From positions 1-64,000 of the forward strand of contig NZ_JACEHH010000031.1 of assembly GCF_014154935.1 (NCBI RefSeq): DNA of 64,000 bases, given 5' to 3'. The DNA comes from Stieleria mannarensis (lineage in GTDB: Bacteria; Planctomycetota; Planctomycetia; Pirellulales; Pirellulaceae). Positions 44,836 through 54,516 of the stretch are shown piece by piece. Within the stretch, counting starts at the first letter, position 1. Every line of letters begins with the position of its first letter. The notes under the pieces were generated by a model. The model was not told the DNA's origin. It made no database searches and worked only from the letters and a program-made list of their open reading frames with translations. Both the position numbers and the translations under genes were made by a program.

Positions 44836-44880
44836 ATCTTTTGACCAACTCATCTTTTGACCAACTCATCTTTCCCCTCA
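44836..44880 (-). repeat. Repeat family F, right copy, forming the 3' end of plsC-like gene
   Basis: On minus it reads two GATGAGTTGGTCAAAA units. The last codons of the acyltransferase gene (encoding KDELVKR) and its TGA stop lie inside this repeat, so the element appears to have replaced or capped the gene's original 3' end. Confidence 0.7.
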
Positions 44881-45704
44881 CCTCCAGACTCCCGATCGAC
44901 ATCCTTCCACTGATCCAACCTGGATGCGATGAAGTTGACGATCGCTTGCTGTTGCTGGCTCCCGCGGCCTTCGATTTCCATCGGCTCACCGAACTCAAAC
45001 CGCACCTTTTTGTCTGGACGGATCGGCCCCAGGTCTTTGATCCACGTCCCGTTCCCCCAGGCATCGGTCTTGAGCGCGATCGGCAGCACGGGGACTTTGG
45101 TTCGCGCCGCCAGTTTAACCCCGATCGTATTGAACGCTTCGGGATCAAAGGTCTCGCTGCGCGTCGTTTGGGGGAACACGACGATCGAGATGCCTTTGCC
45201 GAGTCGTTCGGCCCCCATGCTCATCACTTGCTTTAAATCTTCACGCGGGTTGTCTCGCGAGACCGCAATCGGATCGCGGGCGCGGAGGATGTGCCGAAAA
45301 ACGGGATAGTCCATCAGGCTTTGTTTGACGACGAAGGTCACATCGCAGACCGGTTGGATGATCGCGGGCAGCACGATCGTTTCCAGCATGCTCATGTGAT
45401 TGCCGACCAACACACAGGGTGTTGTCAGGTTTGCCAGGTGTTCCAGTCCGCTGATTTCGAATCGGACGCCGACCGATTCCAACGACCGCAGCACTTCGAA
45501 ACTGGTTTGGCTCCACCGCAGGCTGTCGTACTGTCCTCGGCGAGCGACCGCGCTGGAACGGAACACATTGCCGAGGAACTGGCGGTAGAAGGTGAAGGTC
45601 GGAAACCGTGTTGAAAACCAGCCTGCCGGATGGGACTCGGTCAGGTAGCGTCCATCGATGTCGGCCAGCAATTCGTTGCAGTGTGGGGATTCATTTCCTG
45701 TCAT
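44850..45704 (-). CDS. 1-acylglycerol-3-phosphate acyltransferase-like protein with altered motifs
   Basis: A 284-residue protein of the PlsC/LPLAT superfamily from the ATG at 45704. The block I motif reads GNHMSMLET: catalytic His103 is present, but position +5 is Glu108 instead of the canonical Asp. The block III motif FPEGTRS reads FPQTTRS (Gln179, Thr180). 'LPIALKTDAWG' matches block IV. It probably retains an acyltransferase fold, but its specificity or activity may differ from PlsC. It begins 20 bases after the RND pump stop and is the last gene of the marR-efflux operon. Its final codons come from a dispersed repeat. Confidence 0.82.
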   Translation of the reverse strand: MTGNESPHCNELLADIDGRYLTESHPAGWFSTRFPTFTFYRQFLGNVFRSSAVARRGQYDSLRWSQTSFEVLRSLESVGVRFEISGLEHLANLTTPCVLVGNHMSMLETIVLPAIIQPVCDVTFVVKQSLMDYPVFRHILRARDPIAVSRDNPREDLKQVMSMGAERLGKGISIVVFPQTTRSETFDPEAFNTIGVKLAARTKVPVLPIALKTDAWGNGTWIKDLGPIRPDKKVRFEFGEPMEIEGRGSQQQQAIVNFIASRLDQWKDVDRESGGEGKDELVKR

Positions 45705-45724
45705 GGCACCAACGCAAACGGCGA

Positions 45725-48700
45725 TCAATCATCCTGTGACGCCGGAGCCGACGAAGCGGGGGCTGGAGCACCCTCGTTCGTTTTCGTGCCGCGTGACTGA
45801 TGCGAGTCACGCGGCATCGGTTCCTCCGACCTGCCCAGTTGAACCGCTGGTTGTCGGTTTGGCAACTCGGTCGGCCGACGGTCCGGCCCCTGCCGCGTGC
45901 CGAAGACTTGCCGCGTGCCAAAGACCAACCGCGTCAATCGGGCTTTGGCGTCCAGCAGCAAACTGAACAGCGTTGGCACCAAGATCAACGTGAACACCGT
46001 CGAGACCAACAACCCGCCCAGCACCACGCTTCCCAGACCCCGGTACAGTTCGCTGCCGGCACCGGGGAACAGGACCAACGGAAACAGCCCCAGCACGGTG
46101 GTCATCGTGGTCATAAAGATGGGGCGAATCCGAGTCCGGACGCTTTCCAAAATCGCCGCCCGCGGCGGCATGGAGTCCTCGCGCATGTGATTGAGCGATT
46201 GGTGCACGATCAAGATCGGATTGTTGACCACGGTACCGATCAAGATCACGAAACCCAGCATGGTCAGGATGTCCAGTTGCTGCGTCAGTTGGCCGGTCAT
46301 CCCCAAATAGACGTTCAACAGGTTCAGCCCCAAGATGCCGCCGACCGCGCCCAGCGGCACGGTCAAGATGATCACCAGCGGATACAACCACGATTCGAAC
46401 AGCGCCGCCATCAACAGGTACGTGATCAGGACGACCAGGACGAATTGGCTGGTCAACAGGCTGAGCAAACTGTCCAGATTCCAACCCGACCATCGGCCCA
46501 GGAACGTCGTCTGCATCTTGCTCAGTTTGTCGGCGGTGCCGGCCAGGTTGACGTGGTATCCGCCGCCCAGTTGACCGCTTTCGATCAGCGGCTGGACGAT
46601 CTCGCGACGGATCTGGGCCATCGCATCCTCCAGCGCGACTTCCGGCGGCGGAGAAACCTCGATCGTGATCGCGCGGACGCGTTCGCGGTGATTGACCTGT
46701 TCGGGGCCGCTGGCCAAGGCGACTTCGGCCAGGGCCGCCAGCGGGACCAGATGGCCGCCGGGGGTCGCGATCGGCAATGCCTCGATCTCTTGCGTCGTGT
46801 CGGCGTACTTGGATTCACCGACGATCGTCAAGTCGATCTTATTGCCGTCCAAGTAGTAATCACCGGCGTACGCACCGTCGATCAGACAGTTGGCGGCGAA
46901 CCCCAGGTCGCGACTGCTGACGCCCATCTCGGCCGCTTGGACCAACTTGGGCGTGATGTGGATTTCGGGACTGGACAAATCCAGGCTGGGAATCGGTCGG
47001 GCCTGGGCGGTCGGCATGATCTGTTTGACCTTGCCGATCGTTTGCCCGCCCAGCCCGACCAGCTTGATCAAATCGGGGCCGGTGATTTCGATCTCGATCG
47101 TCCGCCCGGCGGTCAGCCCCTGTTCGAACAGGCTGGATTGCTTTGCGACGGCAAAGGTCCCCGGCATCTTCGCGCCGACCTGCTGCACCAGCGGAACGAG
47201 TTCACCGGCACGCTGACCGTCGTGGGCGCGGATGCCCATGAACACCTGGCGGCCCCGAGCGACGAAGAAAAAATCACCGATCGCGGGGAAGTCCAACGCG
47301 GCGGCTTCGGGGCTGTCCGGTTCCACGTCCCAGTACGGGCGCAATTCGCTTTCCACGGTTTTGCCGGCCGCCGTCAATTGGTCCAGGTTGTATCCGGGCG
47401 GCGGCAACAGGATGCCGAAGACCAGGTTGCGATTTCCTGTCGGCAGGTATTCCACCTTCGGCCAGAACGACCAACTGATGCCGACGGCCAACAGGACCAG
47501 CGTCGCCGCGACGACGATGCGGCGCAGCGTGCCGCGTTGGACCCAGTCGTTGAAGCCGACGGTGGCGCGGACAAAGGCGGCGGCAAAGGTGTGGATCGGC
47601 CACAGGAAGAATCGTGTGATTCGGTTCGTCGGTGCCCCGGGGGATGCCGTTCGGTCGTCTGGATGATCGGGCGACTGCTCGCGCCGGGAATCGAATAACC
47701 GTGACGCCGCGGTCGGGATCACCGACATCGAGATCACCAACGATAGCGCCACCGCCGCGCTGATCGCCAGCGCGATGTCACGAAACAGTTGACCGGCTTC
47801 TTCCTGAACAAAAACGATCGGCAAGAACACGGCGACGGTCGTGATCGTCGATGCCGCGATCGCGCCCCAGACCTCCTGCGTTCCGCGAACCGCGGCGGCA
47901 AGCGGTGAATCGCCGGATCGAAAATGACGGTAAACGTTTTCCAGCACGACCACCGCGTTGTCGACCAACATGCCGACGGCGAACGCCAGGCCGGCCAGAC
48001 TGATCACGTTCAACGACCGTCCCAGCACTCCCAACACCAAGAACGACGCGATGATGCTGGTCGGGATCGCCAACGCCACCACCAAGGCGCCGCGGGCGAA
48101 CCAAAACCCCGCGGTCAGAATGATCGCGATGCAAATCAGAAAGAAAAACGGCGAAAGATAGGCCGCCGCCAGGGAGCTGGCGATGATCAGGGGGATCGTC
48201 AGAATCGTCCGCACGCCCAGGTGCAAGAACAGCATCAACACGATCATCGTCAGCGCCCCGCCGATGAAAATGTTCTGTTGCACCAAGTCGATGGACGAAT
48301 AGATGTATTCTGTTTCGTCGTAAACTTGCATCAGTTGCAATCCACGCGGGGCCAAGATGTTTTCGTCGATGTCGCGGCTGGCGATCCGCAAACCCTCCAT
48401 CACGTCCAGCACGTTGGCGTCGGTTTCCCGCAAGCAATTGATCGCGATACTCGATTCACCAAATCGTCGCACCAATCCGTCCGGCTTTTTGTAACCCAAT
48501 TCGACGGTGGCGACGTCGCGGACGTAGACCGGGGCGCCGTTGTTGACCGACAACAATTGTTGCTCGACCTGTTCGGGACTGCGGAATTGTCCCATCGCCC
48601 GCACGACCCAGCGCCGTTTGCCTTCCCAGAAATCGCCCGCCGACGTGTCCTTGTTTTGCCCCTGCAAGACGCTGCGGACGTCGGCCAGGGTCAGTTGTCT

Positions 48701-49444
48701 GGCGGCTAATTTTTCGGGGTCCACGATGACCTGTAGTTCGTCTTCCAATCCGCCGATGACGTTGGATTGGGAAACGCCGGGGACACGTTCAAAGCGGGCT
48801 TCGATTTCATCTTCGGCAAACCGCCGCAACTGGGTCACGTCCAAGTCGTCTGGCGGCAACAGTTCGTTGACCTCGGAGTGCTCTTTGGCCAGCATCCGCA
48901 GCCGCAGCATCGCCAAACCGACGTTGTGGGCGTTGCGAGCCGGGGCGATTTTGTCGGCCAGCTCGGGGTGTCGCGATTGGAACGCTGCGAATTGATCGTC
49001 GGTCGGCCGCCGCGTGCTTAAAATGAACCAGGCGATCGGGCGGTCCGAGGCGTTGGAGGTTGTGATCACCGGTTCGTCGGAATCCTCGGGGTACTCCGGC
49101 ACTTGCTGCAGTCGGCTGTTGACCTTCAGCAAGGCCTCCTCCATGTTCGTGCCGACGACGAACTCCAGCGTGATCGTGCTTTTGGAATCGGCGCTCTCGG
49201 ACGTCATCTTCGTGACGCCTTCGACACTCTTGAGCTGTTCCTCCTGCTCCATCGTGATCTCCTGCTCCACCTCCTGTGGGCTGGCACCGGGCCAGGTCGT
49301 CGCCACGGTGATCGTGGGGATCTGGACCTCCGGGGTCAGTTGCATCGGCATCCGCGTCAGCGCGACGACGCCGAACAGCGAGACCAACAGGACGGCGACG
49401 CTGACCTTGACCGGATTTTTGACGAAGGATTCAATCAGTGCCAT
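45725..49444 (-). CDS. RND family multidrug efflux permease (HAE1-like)
   Basis: About 1239 residues, longer than the usual 1030-1050. Twelve transmembrane helices are expected with two large periplasmic loops. Markers are 'IPTITVATTWPGASPQEVEQ' near the N-terminus, 'GMLVDNAVVVLENVYRH' in TM4 (the proton-relay aspartate retained, followed by Asn), and 'NNPILIVHQSLN' and 'LFPLVLFPGAGSELYRG' in the second half. Extra length lies in a cytoplasmic linker near 620-650 and a hydrophilic C-terminal tail containing a duplicated FGTRQ. It exports hydrophobic compounds by proton antiport with the adaptor encoded immediately upstream; the two genes overlap by 14 bases. Confidence 0.92.
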   Translation of the reverse strand: MALIESFVKNPVKVSVAVLLVSLFGVVALTRMPMQLTPEVQIPTITVATTWPGASPQEVEQEITMEQEEQLKSVEGVTKMTSESADSKSTITLEFVVGTNMEEALLKVNSRLQQVPEYPEDSDEPVITTSNASDRPIAWFILSTRRPTDDQFAAFQSRHPELADKIAPARNAHNVGLAMLRLRMLAKEHSEVNELLPPDDLDVTQLRRFAEDEIEARFERVPGVSQSNVIGGLEDELQVIVDPEKLAARQLTLADVRSVLQGQNKDTSAGDFWEGKRRWVVRAMGQFRSPEQVEQQLLSVNNGAPVYVRDVATVELGYKKPDGLVRRFGESSIAINCLRETDANVLDVMEGLRIASRDIDENILAPRGLQLMQVYDETEYIYSSIDLVQQNIFIGGALTMIVLMLFLHLGVRTILTIPLIIASSLAAAYLSPFFFLICIAIILTAGFWFARGALVVALAIPTSIIASFLVLGVLGRSLNVISLAGLAFAVGMLVDNAVVVLENVYRHFRSGDSPLAAAVRGTQEVWGAIAASTITTVAVFLPIVFVQEEAGQLFRDIALAISAAVALSLVISMSVIPTAASRLFDSRREQSPDHPDDRTASPGAPTNRITRFFLWPIHTFAAAFVRATVGFNDWVQRGTLRRIVVAATLVLLAVGISWSFWPKVEYLPTGNRNLVFGILLPPPGYNLDQLTAAGKTVESELRPYWDVEPDSPEAAALDFPAIGDFFFVARGRQVFMGIRAHDGQRAGELVPLVQQVGAKMPGTFAVAKQSSLFEQGLTAGRTIEIEITGPDLIKLVGLGGQTIGKVKQIMPTAQARPIPSLDLSSPEIHITPKLVQAAEMGVSSRDLGFAANCLIDGAYAGDYYLDGNKIDLTIVGESKYADTTQEIEALPIATPGGHLVPLAALAEVALASGPEQVNHRERVRAITIEVSPPPEVALEDAMAQIRREIVQPLIESGQLGGGYHVNLAGTADKLSKMQTTFLGRWSGWNLDSLLSLLTSQFVLVVLITYLLMAALFESWLYPLVIILTVPLGAVGGILGLNLLNVYLGMTGQLTQQLDILTMLGFVILIGTVVNNPILIVHQSLNHMREDSMPPRAAILESVRTRIRPIFMTTMTTVLGLFPLVLFPGAGSELYRGLGSVVLGGLLVSTVFTLILVPTLFSLLLDAKARLTRLVFGTRQVFGTRQGPDRRPTELPNRQPAVQLGRSEEPMPRDSHQSRGTKTNEGAPAPASSAPASQDD

Positions 49445-50750
49445 CGCTTGCCCCTTCGGTTTGCTGGTCGGTTTCAGGCGTCGATGCAGGCTTGACGACA
49501 CGGGAGATCCGGACACTTTGTCCGGGCCGCAGACGTTCGTTGCCTTCCACGACGACCAGTTGGCCTGCTTCCAGCGGACCGATGGCTTGGATCAGATTCG
49601 GCATCGCAACCCCGACTCGGATCGGGACCGGGCGGACGCTGTGGCTGTTGCCCTCGCCGTTTTCGACGACGTAGACCAACGGCTGGGGACCACCCAAGAC
49701 CAACGCATTCTTGGGCACCATCACGGCTCGTTGTGGCGGGCCGACGGGCAGTTGGACGCGGGCGTACATCCCCGCTTTGAGCAGCGGCCCCGAATCGGTG
49801 ATCGTGTTGGGCACGCGGATCTTGACGGGAAAGGTCCGCGCCTTGGCGTCGGCTTGCGGGATCACGGTGGTGATCTGGCCGGTGAACAGTTCGTCGGGCA
49901 GGGCGGGGACATCGACGCGAACCGTCATGCCGGGCGTGATGTGCGCGGCATGTTGTTCGACGACATACGCGTAGACTTCGACTTCGTCAAGCGCCACCAC
50001 CTCCATCACCGGATCGCCGCTCTGGACCCACGTTCCCTCGTCAACGTGTTCGGTGACGACATAGCCGTCAAACCGCGACATGATCGTGTACTTCTTGATC
50101 CGGTCCTGGATGCGATCGACCATCGCTTGTTGAAACGCAACCTGGGCGCGCGCCTGGGCGATCCGTTCGGTTCGCGGACCTTCGACCATTAAGTCGTACG
50201 CCGCCTTCAATTCCAGATAGACCTGTTCCCTCTGGCTCGCTTGTGACTTGACCAATTCGAATTCTTCGGGGGATGCAGAGTTCGACTTGCGGAGTTGCTG
50301 CAATCGGAGCAGTTGCGCCTGACCGAATTCCATCTCGGCTTTGGCAGCGAGCATCTTCGCCTTGGCTTGTTCGATTTCGTTCGGCCGCGACCCCGCTTCG
50401 AGTTCGGCGAGTTCTTGATTCCGCAGGTCCAGTTCGGCCTGGGCGGCGGCGAGTTCCAATTCAATTGTCGCGGTCAACAGCTTGGCCAGCGTCCCCCCCT
50501 GGGCGACGCGTTCACCTTCGTGAACCACCAACTCCACCACCCGGCCGTCCACCGCGCTGCCCACGACGGCGCGTTTGAGCGGCATCACGGTGGCGACAAA
50601 GGTCTGGCCGGCGGCGACGTCCATCTGGACCGTTTCGGCGACGGCGACCGGGGCCGGCGGTTGTTGCTGAGCCTGTGTGGTCGACACGCAGACCGTCGCG
50701 ACGATCAACGGCAACACACATCGGGTTGGGCGAATGGTCGGTTGGTTCAT
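49431..50750 (-). CDS. RND efflux periplasmic adaptor (membrane fusion protein)
   Basis: A 439-residue protein with a signal peptide (about 1-28, ending TTQAQQ). The order is a lipoyl half-motif (VVGSAVDGRVVELVVHEGERV), an alpha-helical hairpin (about 95-200, rich in QAELDLRNQELAELEA), the second lipoyl half ('TIMSRFDGYVVTEHVDEG'), a beta-barrel and a membrane-proximal domain. It bridges the inner-membrane pump to an outer-membrane channel; no TolC-like gene is present nearby. It overlaps the pump gene. Upstream of its start is a 136-base minisatellite separating it from marR. Confidence 0.92.
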   Translation of the reverse strand: MNQPTIRPTRCVLPLIVATVCVSTTQAQQQPPAPVAVAETVQMDVAAGQTFVATVMPLKRAVVGSAVDGRVVELVVHEGERVAQGGTLAKLLTATIELELAAAQAELDLRNQELAELEAGSRPNEIEQAKAKMLAAKAEMEFGQAQLLRLQQLRKSNSASPEEFELVKSQASQREQVYLELKAAYDLMVEGPRTERIAQARAQVAFQQAMVDRIQDRIKKYTIMSRFDGYVVTEHVDEGTWVQSGDPVMEVVALDEVEVYAYVVEQHAAHITPGMTVRVDVPALPDELFTGQITTVIPQADAKARTFPVKIRVPNTITDSGPLLKAGMYARVQLPVGPPQRAVMVPKNALVLGGPQPLVYVVENGEGNSHSVRPVPIRVGVAMPNLIQAIGPLEAGQLVVVEGNERLRPGQSVRISRVVKPASTPETDQQTEGASDGTD

Positions 50751-50781
50751 GGGGCAAGTCCGGTGCGACGTCAGGGGGGAA

Positions 50782-50917
50782 GGAGTGAAGGAGTGGAGGA
50801 GTGAAGGAGTGGAGGAGTGGAGGAGTGGAGGAGTGGAGGAGTGAAGGAGTGAAGGAGTGGAGGAGTGGAGGAGTGGAGGAGTGGAGGAGTGGAGGAGTGG
50901 AGGAGTGGAGGAGTGGA
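50782..50917. repeat. Eight-base minisatellite, 17 units of GGAGTGRA
   Basis: Seventeen tandem eight-base units GGAGTG(G/A)A fill the spacer between marR (stop at 50922) and the adaptor gene (start at 50750). Four units carry AA instead of GA. The unit length is not a multiple of three, but it lies in an intergenic spacer of an operon, so copy-number change would alter spacing or mRNA structure rather than a protein. Confidence 0.92.
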
Positions 50918-50921
50918 GCGG

Positions 50922-51380
50922 CTAGTGGTCCGACGGTGCGGTCGCGATGTCGGGCATCAAGTTTTCGTGGACGCGGCCGAGCAGCGTTTTGAGGGTGGCT
51001 TGTTGCCGGTCGGTCAATCCGTCGGTGGCCCGCGCGCGAATCCGTTTGGCACACTGGATGATCTTGCCCCACACCGGTTTGCTCTTGGCGGTCGCGCGGA
51101 TTAACTTTCGCCGACGATCCTCGGGACAGGGGCGGCGGGTGATCAATCCGTCACGCTGCATGCGGTCAAGAATCCGCACCAGTGTCGGCGGTTCGATCAT
51201 CATCTTGCCGGCCAACTCGGATTGCGAAAGATCGCCCTCGAGCGCCAACCATCCGAGCACCTGAGATTGCCGAAACGTGATGCCATAGGGCACCAGTTCA
51301 TCGTTGAAGGCACGATGGTATCGCTGCGTGGTGATGGTCAGCCAATAGCCGATGCTCTCGTCAAAGTCATAGTCCAGCAC
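50922..51380 (-). CDS. MarR family transcriptional regulator
   Basis: A 152-residue winged-helix regulator. It begins at a GTG (51380) with a strong GGAGAGGA ribosome binding site; the frame stays open to 51455. Family features are 'GITFRQSQVLGWLALEG' (helix 2-3 region), 'LSQSELAGKMMIEPPTLVRILDRMQRDGLI' (recognition helix), and 'RPCPEDRRRKLIRATAKS' (the wing). MarR proteins repress efflux operons and release DNA on ligand binding. A palindrome 32-45 bases upstream of the GTG is a candidate operator. It is the first gene of the marR-adaptor-pump-acyltransferase operon. Confidence 0.9.
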   Translation of the reverse strand: MLDYDFDESIGYWLTITTQRYHRAFNDELVPYGITFRQSQVLGWLALEGDLSQSELAGKMMIEPPTLVRILDRMQRDGLITRRPCPEDRRRKLIRATAKSKPVWGKIIQCAKRIRARATDGLTDRQQATLKTLLGRVHENLMPDIATAPSDH

Positions 51381-51411
51381 GAGCCGTCCTCTCCGGGGAA
51401 CAACACAATTC

Positions 51412-51433
51412 GTTAGCCCACTAACCATTAGCG
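51412..51433. promoter_or_regulatory. Candidate MarR operator
   Basis: GTTAGCCCACTAAC (five-base arms GTTAG/CTAAC) overlaps a second small dyad CTAA-CCA-TTAG. It lies 32-45 bases upstream of the marR start, where a repressor would block its own promoter. Size fits MarR-type operators of about 18-22 bases. Confidence 0.5.
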
Positions 51434-51572
51434 TTGGGGGGCAATCGCTTGTCAAGTCTTTCCCCGATCGCGTTGACCCGGATCGATCCAGGGGCTCGGT
51501 CGCCTGAGGGATGATGCGGTGCGTTACAATCCTGCCCCAAACAACATTCCGAATTCAACAAGGAGCAGGGAG

Positions 51573-52652
<1,080 letters not shown>

Positions 52653-52906
52653 GGGGCGGTCGGTTTGGACACTTTGGCGGACATGCAACAATGCTCGACT
52701 GATCTTCATAAAGGCCTATTTCCCAGGGATTCCACGTCAGGCACGGCCCGCAATCTTTGACTGACGGCGGTTATTCCGCCGGTCCCCGAAACGGCACGAT
52801 TCCCGCATTGTTTTGATCTACCAACGCGATTTAAATCGTGTTGAAACGTAGAGCGATCTACGAACGAGGCGGAATCAATCTTCAAACGCAAGAGAAGACC
52901 GTAGCA

Positions 52907-53329
52907 ATGGAAATCCTTCTGCCAAAGCGATGGCGGGTCAGCCAGGGGCGAATCAGCCAGGGGGCGGTGATCGCCGATGTGTGGCTCAATCCCTTGCCCG
53001 CGATCGTCCAGCGACTACGCGGCTGCGGCCCCGTCACCCTCGGGGTCTGTTGCCTGCTGATCGCGTTCGTCTCGGTGCACGATGCGGCATTGGTCGTCAC
53101 GAATCATGAAGTGATTCATGAAGTGGAACAGAATCCGATCGGGGTCTGGCTGCTTGATCTGCAAGACGGTCAGGTCTGGTTGTTTGTCACGGTCAAACTG
53201 GTCAGTACGGCGTTGGTTTGTGCCGTGCTGATCACGTTGTACAAGCACCAACGACGCATCGCGATGACGGTGGCGGCCAGCCTGGTTTGCTTCCAGCTTT
53301 CGCTGTTGTGTTATTTAACGGTCGCGTGA
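52907..53329 (+). CDS. Hypothetical membrane protein (DUF5658-like)
   Basis: A 140-residue protein from the ATG at 52907 (MEILLPKRWRVSQGR). It has about three hydrophobic helices: 'VTLGVCCLLIAFVSVHDAALVV', 'VWLFVTVKLVSTALVCAVLITLY' and 'MTVAASLVCFQLSLLCYL'. The pattern HDAALVVTNHE...EQNPIG resembles the DUF5658 small membrane family, which is tentative. Its TGA stop overlaps the GTG start of the next gene (GTGA at 53326-53329), so translation is coupled to the WD40-like protein. Function unknown. Confidence 0.65.
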   Translation: MEILLPKRWRVSQGRISQGAVIADVWLNPLPAIVQRLRGCGPVTLGVCCLLIAFVSVHDAALVVTNHEVIHEVEQNPIGVWLLDLQDGQVWLFVTVKLVSTALVCAVLITLYKHQRRIAMTVAASLVCFQLSLLCYLTVA

Positions 53330-54516
53330 TCGTGTTGGAACTGCTGCGATCACCGAGGCGTTGGAAGGTTTGGAAGCAGGTCACCGACTTCTTCGCGTTG
53401 TGGGGGTTGCTGCTCGGCGGAATCTTCCTGCTCGCCGGTGCGGAAGCCGTTGTGATTTGGGGCAGCGGGTTTCGCTACCAACCCGATACGCAAACACGAT
53501 CGGTTTGGTTTGACGACCTGTCATTCCAGCGATCAAAACGCATGGCGGCCGCCGTGGTCTGTTTCCGACAGAACGCGCTCGCCGAGGGTGTCAAATCCGA
53601 TATCGTGCTGATGGATTTGGTCACGCGTCGAACGATGTCCCTGGACGCCTCTCACCTGAATCCGATCGCCGTGGCGCTCTCTCCAGACGCGTCGACGGTC
53701 GCGGTGATCGGCGACGACGCCGCCGTCCGCTTGATTAAGGATGTGACGCCGATGTCGACGGCCAAGTTGATGGCCGAAATCGAAACGATTGATGACGCCC
53801 GATTTGATCACCCCACCCGTATGCTGTTCTCGCCCGATGGTGACAAGCTGGCGGCGCTCAATGAACAATCCGTTTGGGTCTGGAGCTTGTCGGAAAACCG
53901 ACTGTTGCACCAGCATCATCACGGACATCACGAACATCGCGGCAGCGCCAAACACGGTATTCACAAGGTGCTCGCGTTCACCCGAGATTCGCAGTGCATC
54001 ATCGCCGCCGATAGCAACGGTGGGATCGCGATTCGTGATCTCGATTCGGGAAAGGTCCTCAAGCGAGGCTTGTCCGATGAACGCTCTCTGTTTGAAGCCG
54101 ACCTGTCGGAGGAAGATCGATTGCTGGCCGTCGCGACCAACGGGACGCCGCACGAGGTTTCGCTGCATGCCTTTTCCGCCGACCCACGCCACCCAGACGC
54201 TCGCCTCTGGACACAACGCGTCTCCGTTCCGGTGGTGGCCGTCGGCGGGCAGGGCTCCTGGGCGGCGACGGCCGTGTATCGCAACGAAACACACGTGATC
54301 ATCATCCGTGACGTCCAAACCGGGCGGGAACGAGGGGTGTTCGCCGGCCATGAGTGCCCGATCGTGGGGTTCGCGTCGTCCGGCCAGACGCTGTATTCAT
54401 GGGATTCCGGTGGCTCGATTTATGAATGGGACATCGACACCATGCAACGCGCCTACACGTTTTCCATGCTCCAGTGGGTGCTCGATTCGCTCGATCCCAA
54501 CCGCATCCGCAACTGA
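53326..54516 (+). CDS. Membrane-anchored WD40-like repeat protein
   Basis: About 396 residues from a GTG overlapping the previous stop by four bases. A single transmembrane segment lies near 20-45 (FFALWGLLLGGIFLLAGAEA), so the rest probably faces the periplasm. It contains several degenerate WD40/propeller blades: 'HLNPIAVALSPDASTVAVIG', 'PTRMLFSPDGDKLAALNEQSVWVW', 'VLAFTRDSQCIIAADSNGGIAIRDL' and 'FAGHECPIVGFASSGQTLYSWDSGG'. A histidine cluster HQHHHGHHEH sits in one loop and might bind metal. The stop overlaps the next start (TGATG). Function is unknown; an envelope scaffold role is plausible. Confidence 0.72.
   Translation: MIVLELLRSPRRWKVWKQVTDFFALWGLLLGGIFLLAGAEAVVIWGSGFRYQPDTQTRSVWFDDLSFQRSKRMAAAVVCFRQNALAEGVKSDIVLMDLVTRRTMSLDASHLNPIAVALSPDASTVAVIGDDAAVRLIKDVTPMSTAKLMAEIETIDDARFDHPTRMLFSPDGDKLAALNEQSVWVWSLSENRLLHQHHHGHHEHRGSAKHGIHKVLAFTRDSQCIIAADSNGGIAIRDLDSGKVLKRGLSDERSLFEADLSEEDRLLAVATNGTPHEVSLHAFSADPRHPDARLWTQRVSVPVVAVGGQGSWAATAVYRNETHVIIIRDVQTGRERGVFAGHECPIVGFASSGQTLYSWDSGGSIYEWDIDTMQRAYTFSMLQWVLDSLDPNRIRN

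Noticed and set aside
45800..47698. 632-codon open frame opposite the RND permease
   Set aside because: Glutamine/arginine-rich antisense frame without family features.
50512..51072. Protein rich in HSSTPPLL repeats across the minisatellite
   Set aside because: It is a translation of the eight-base repeat and overlaps two real genes.
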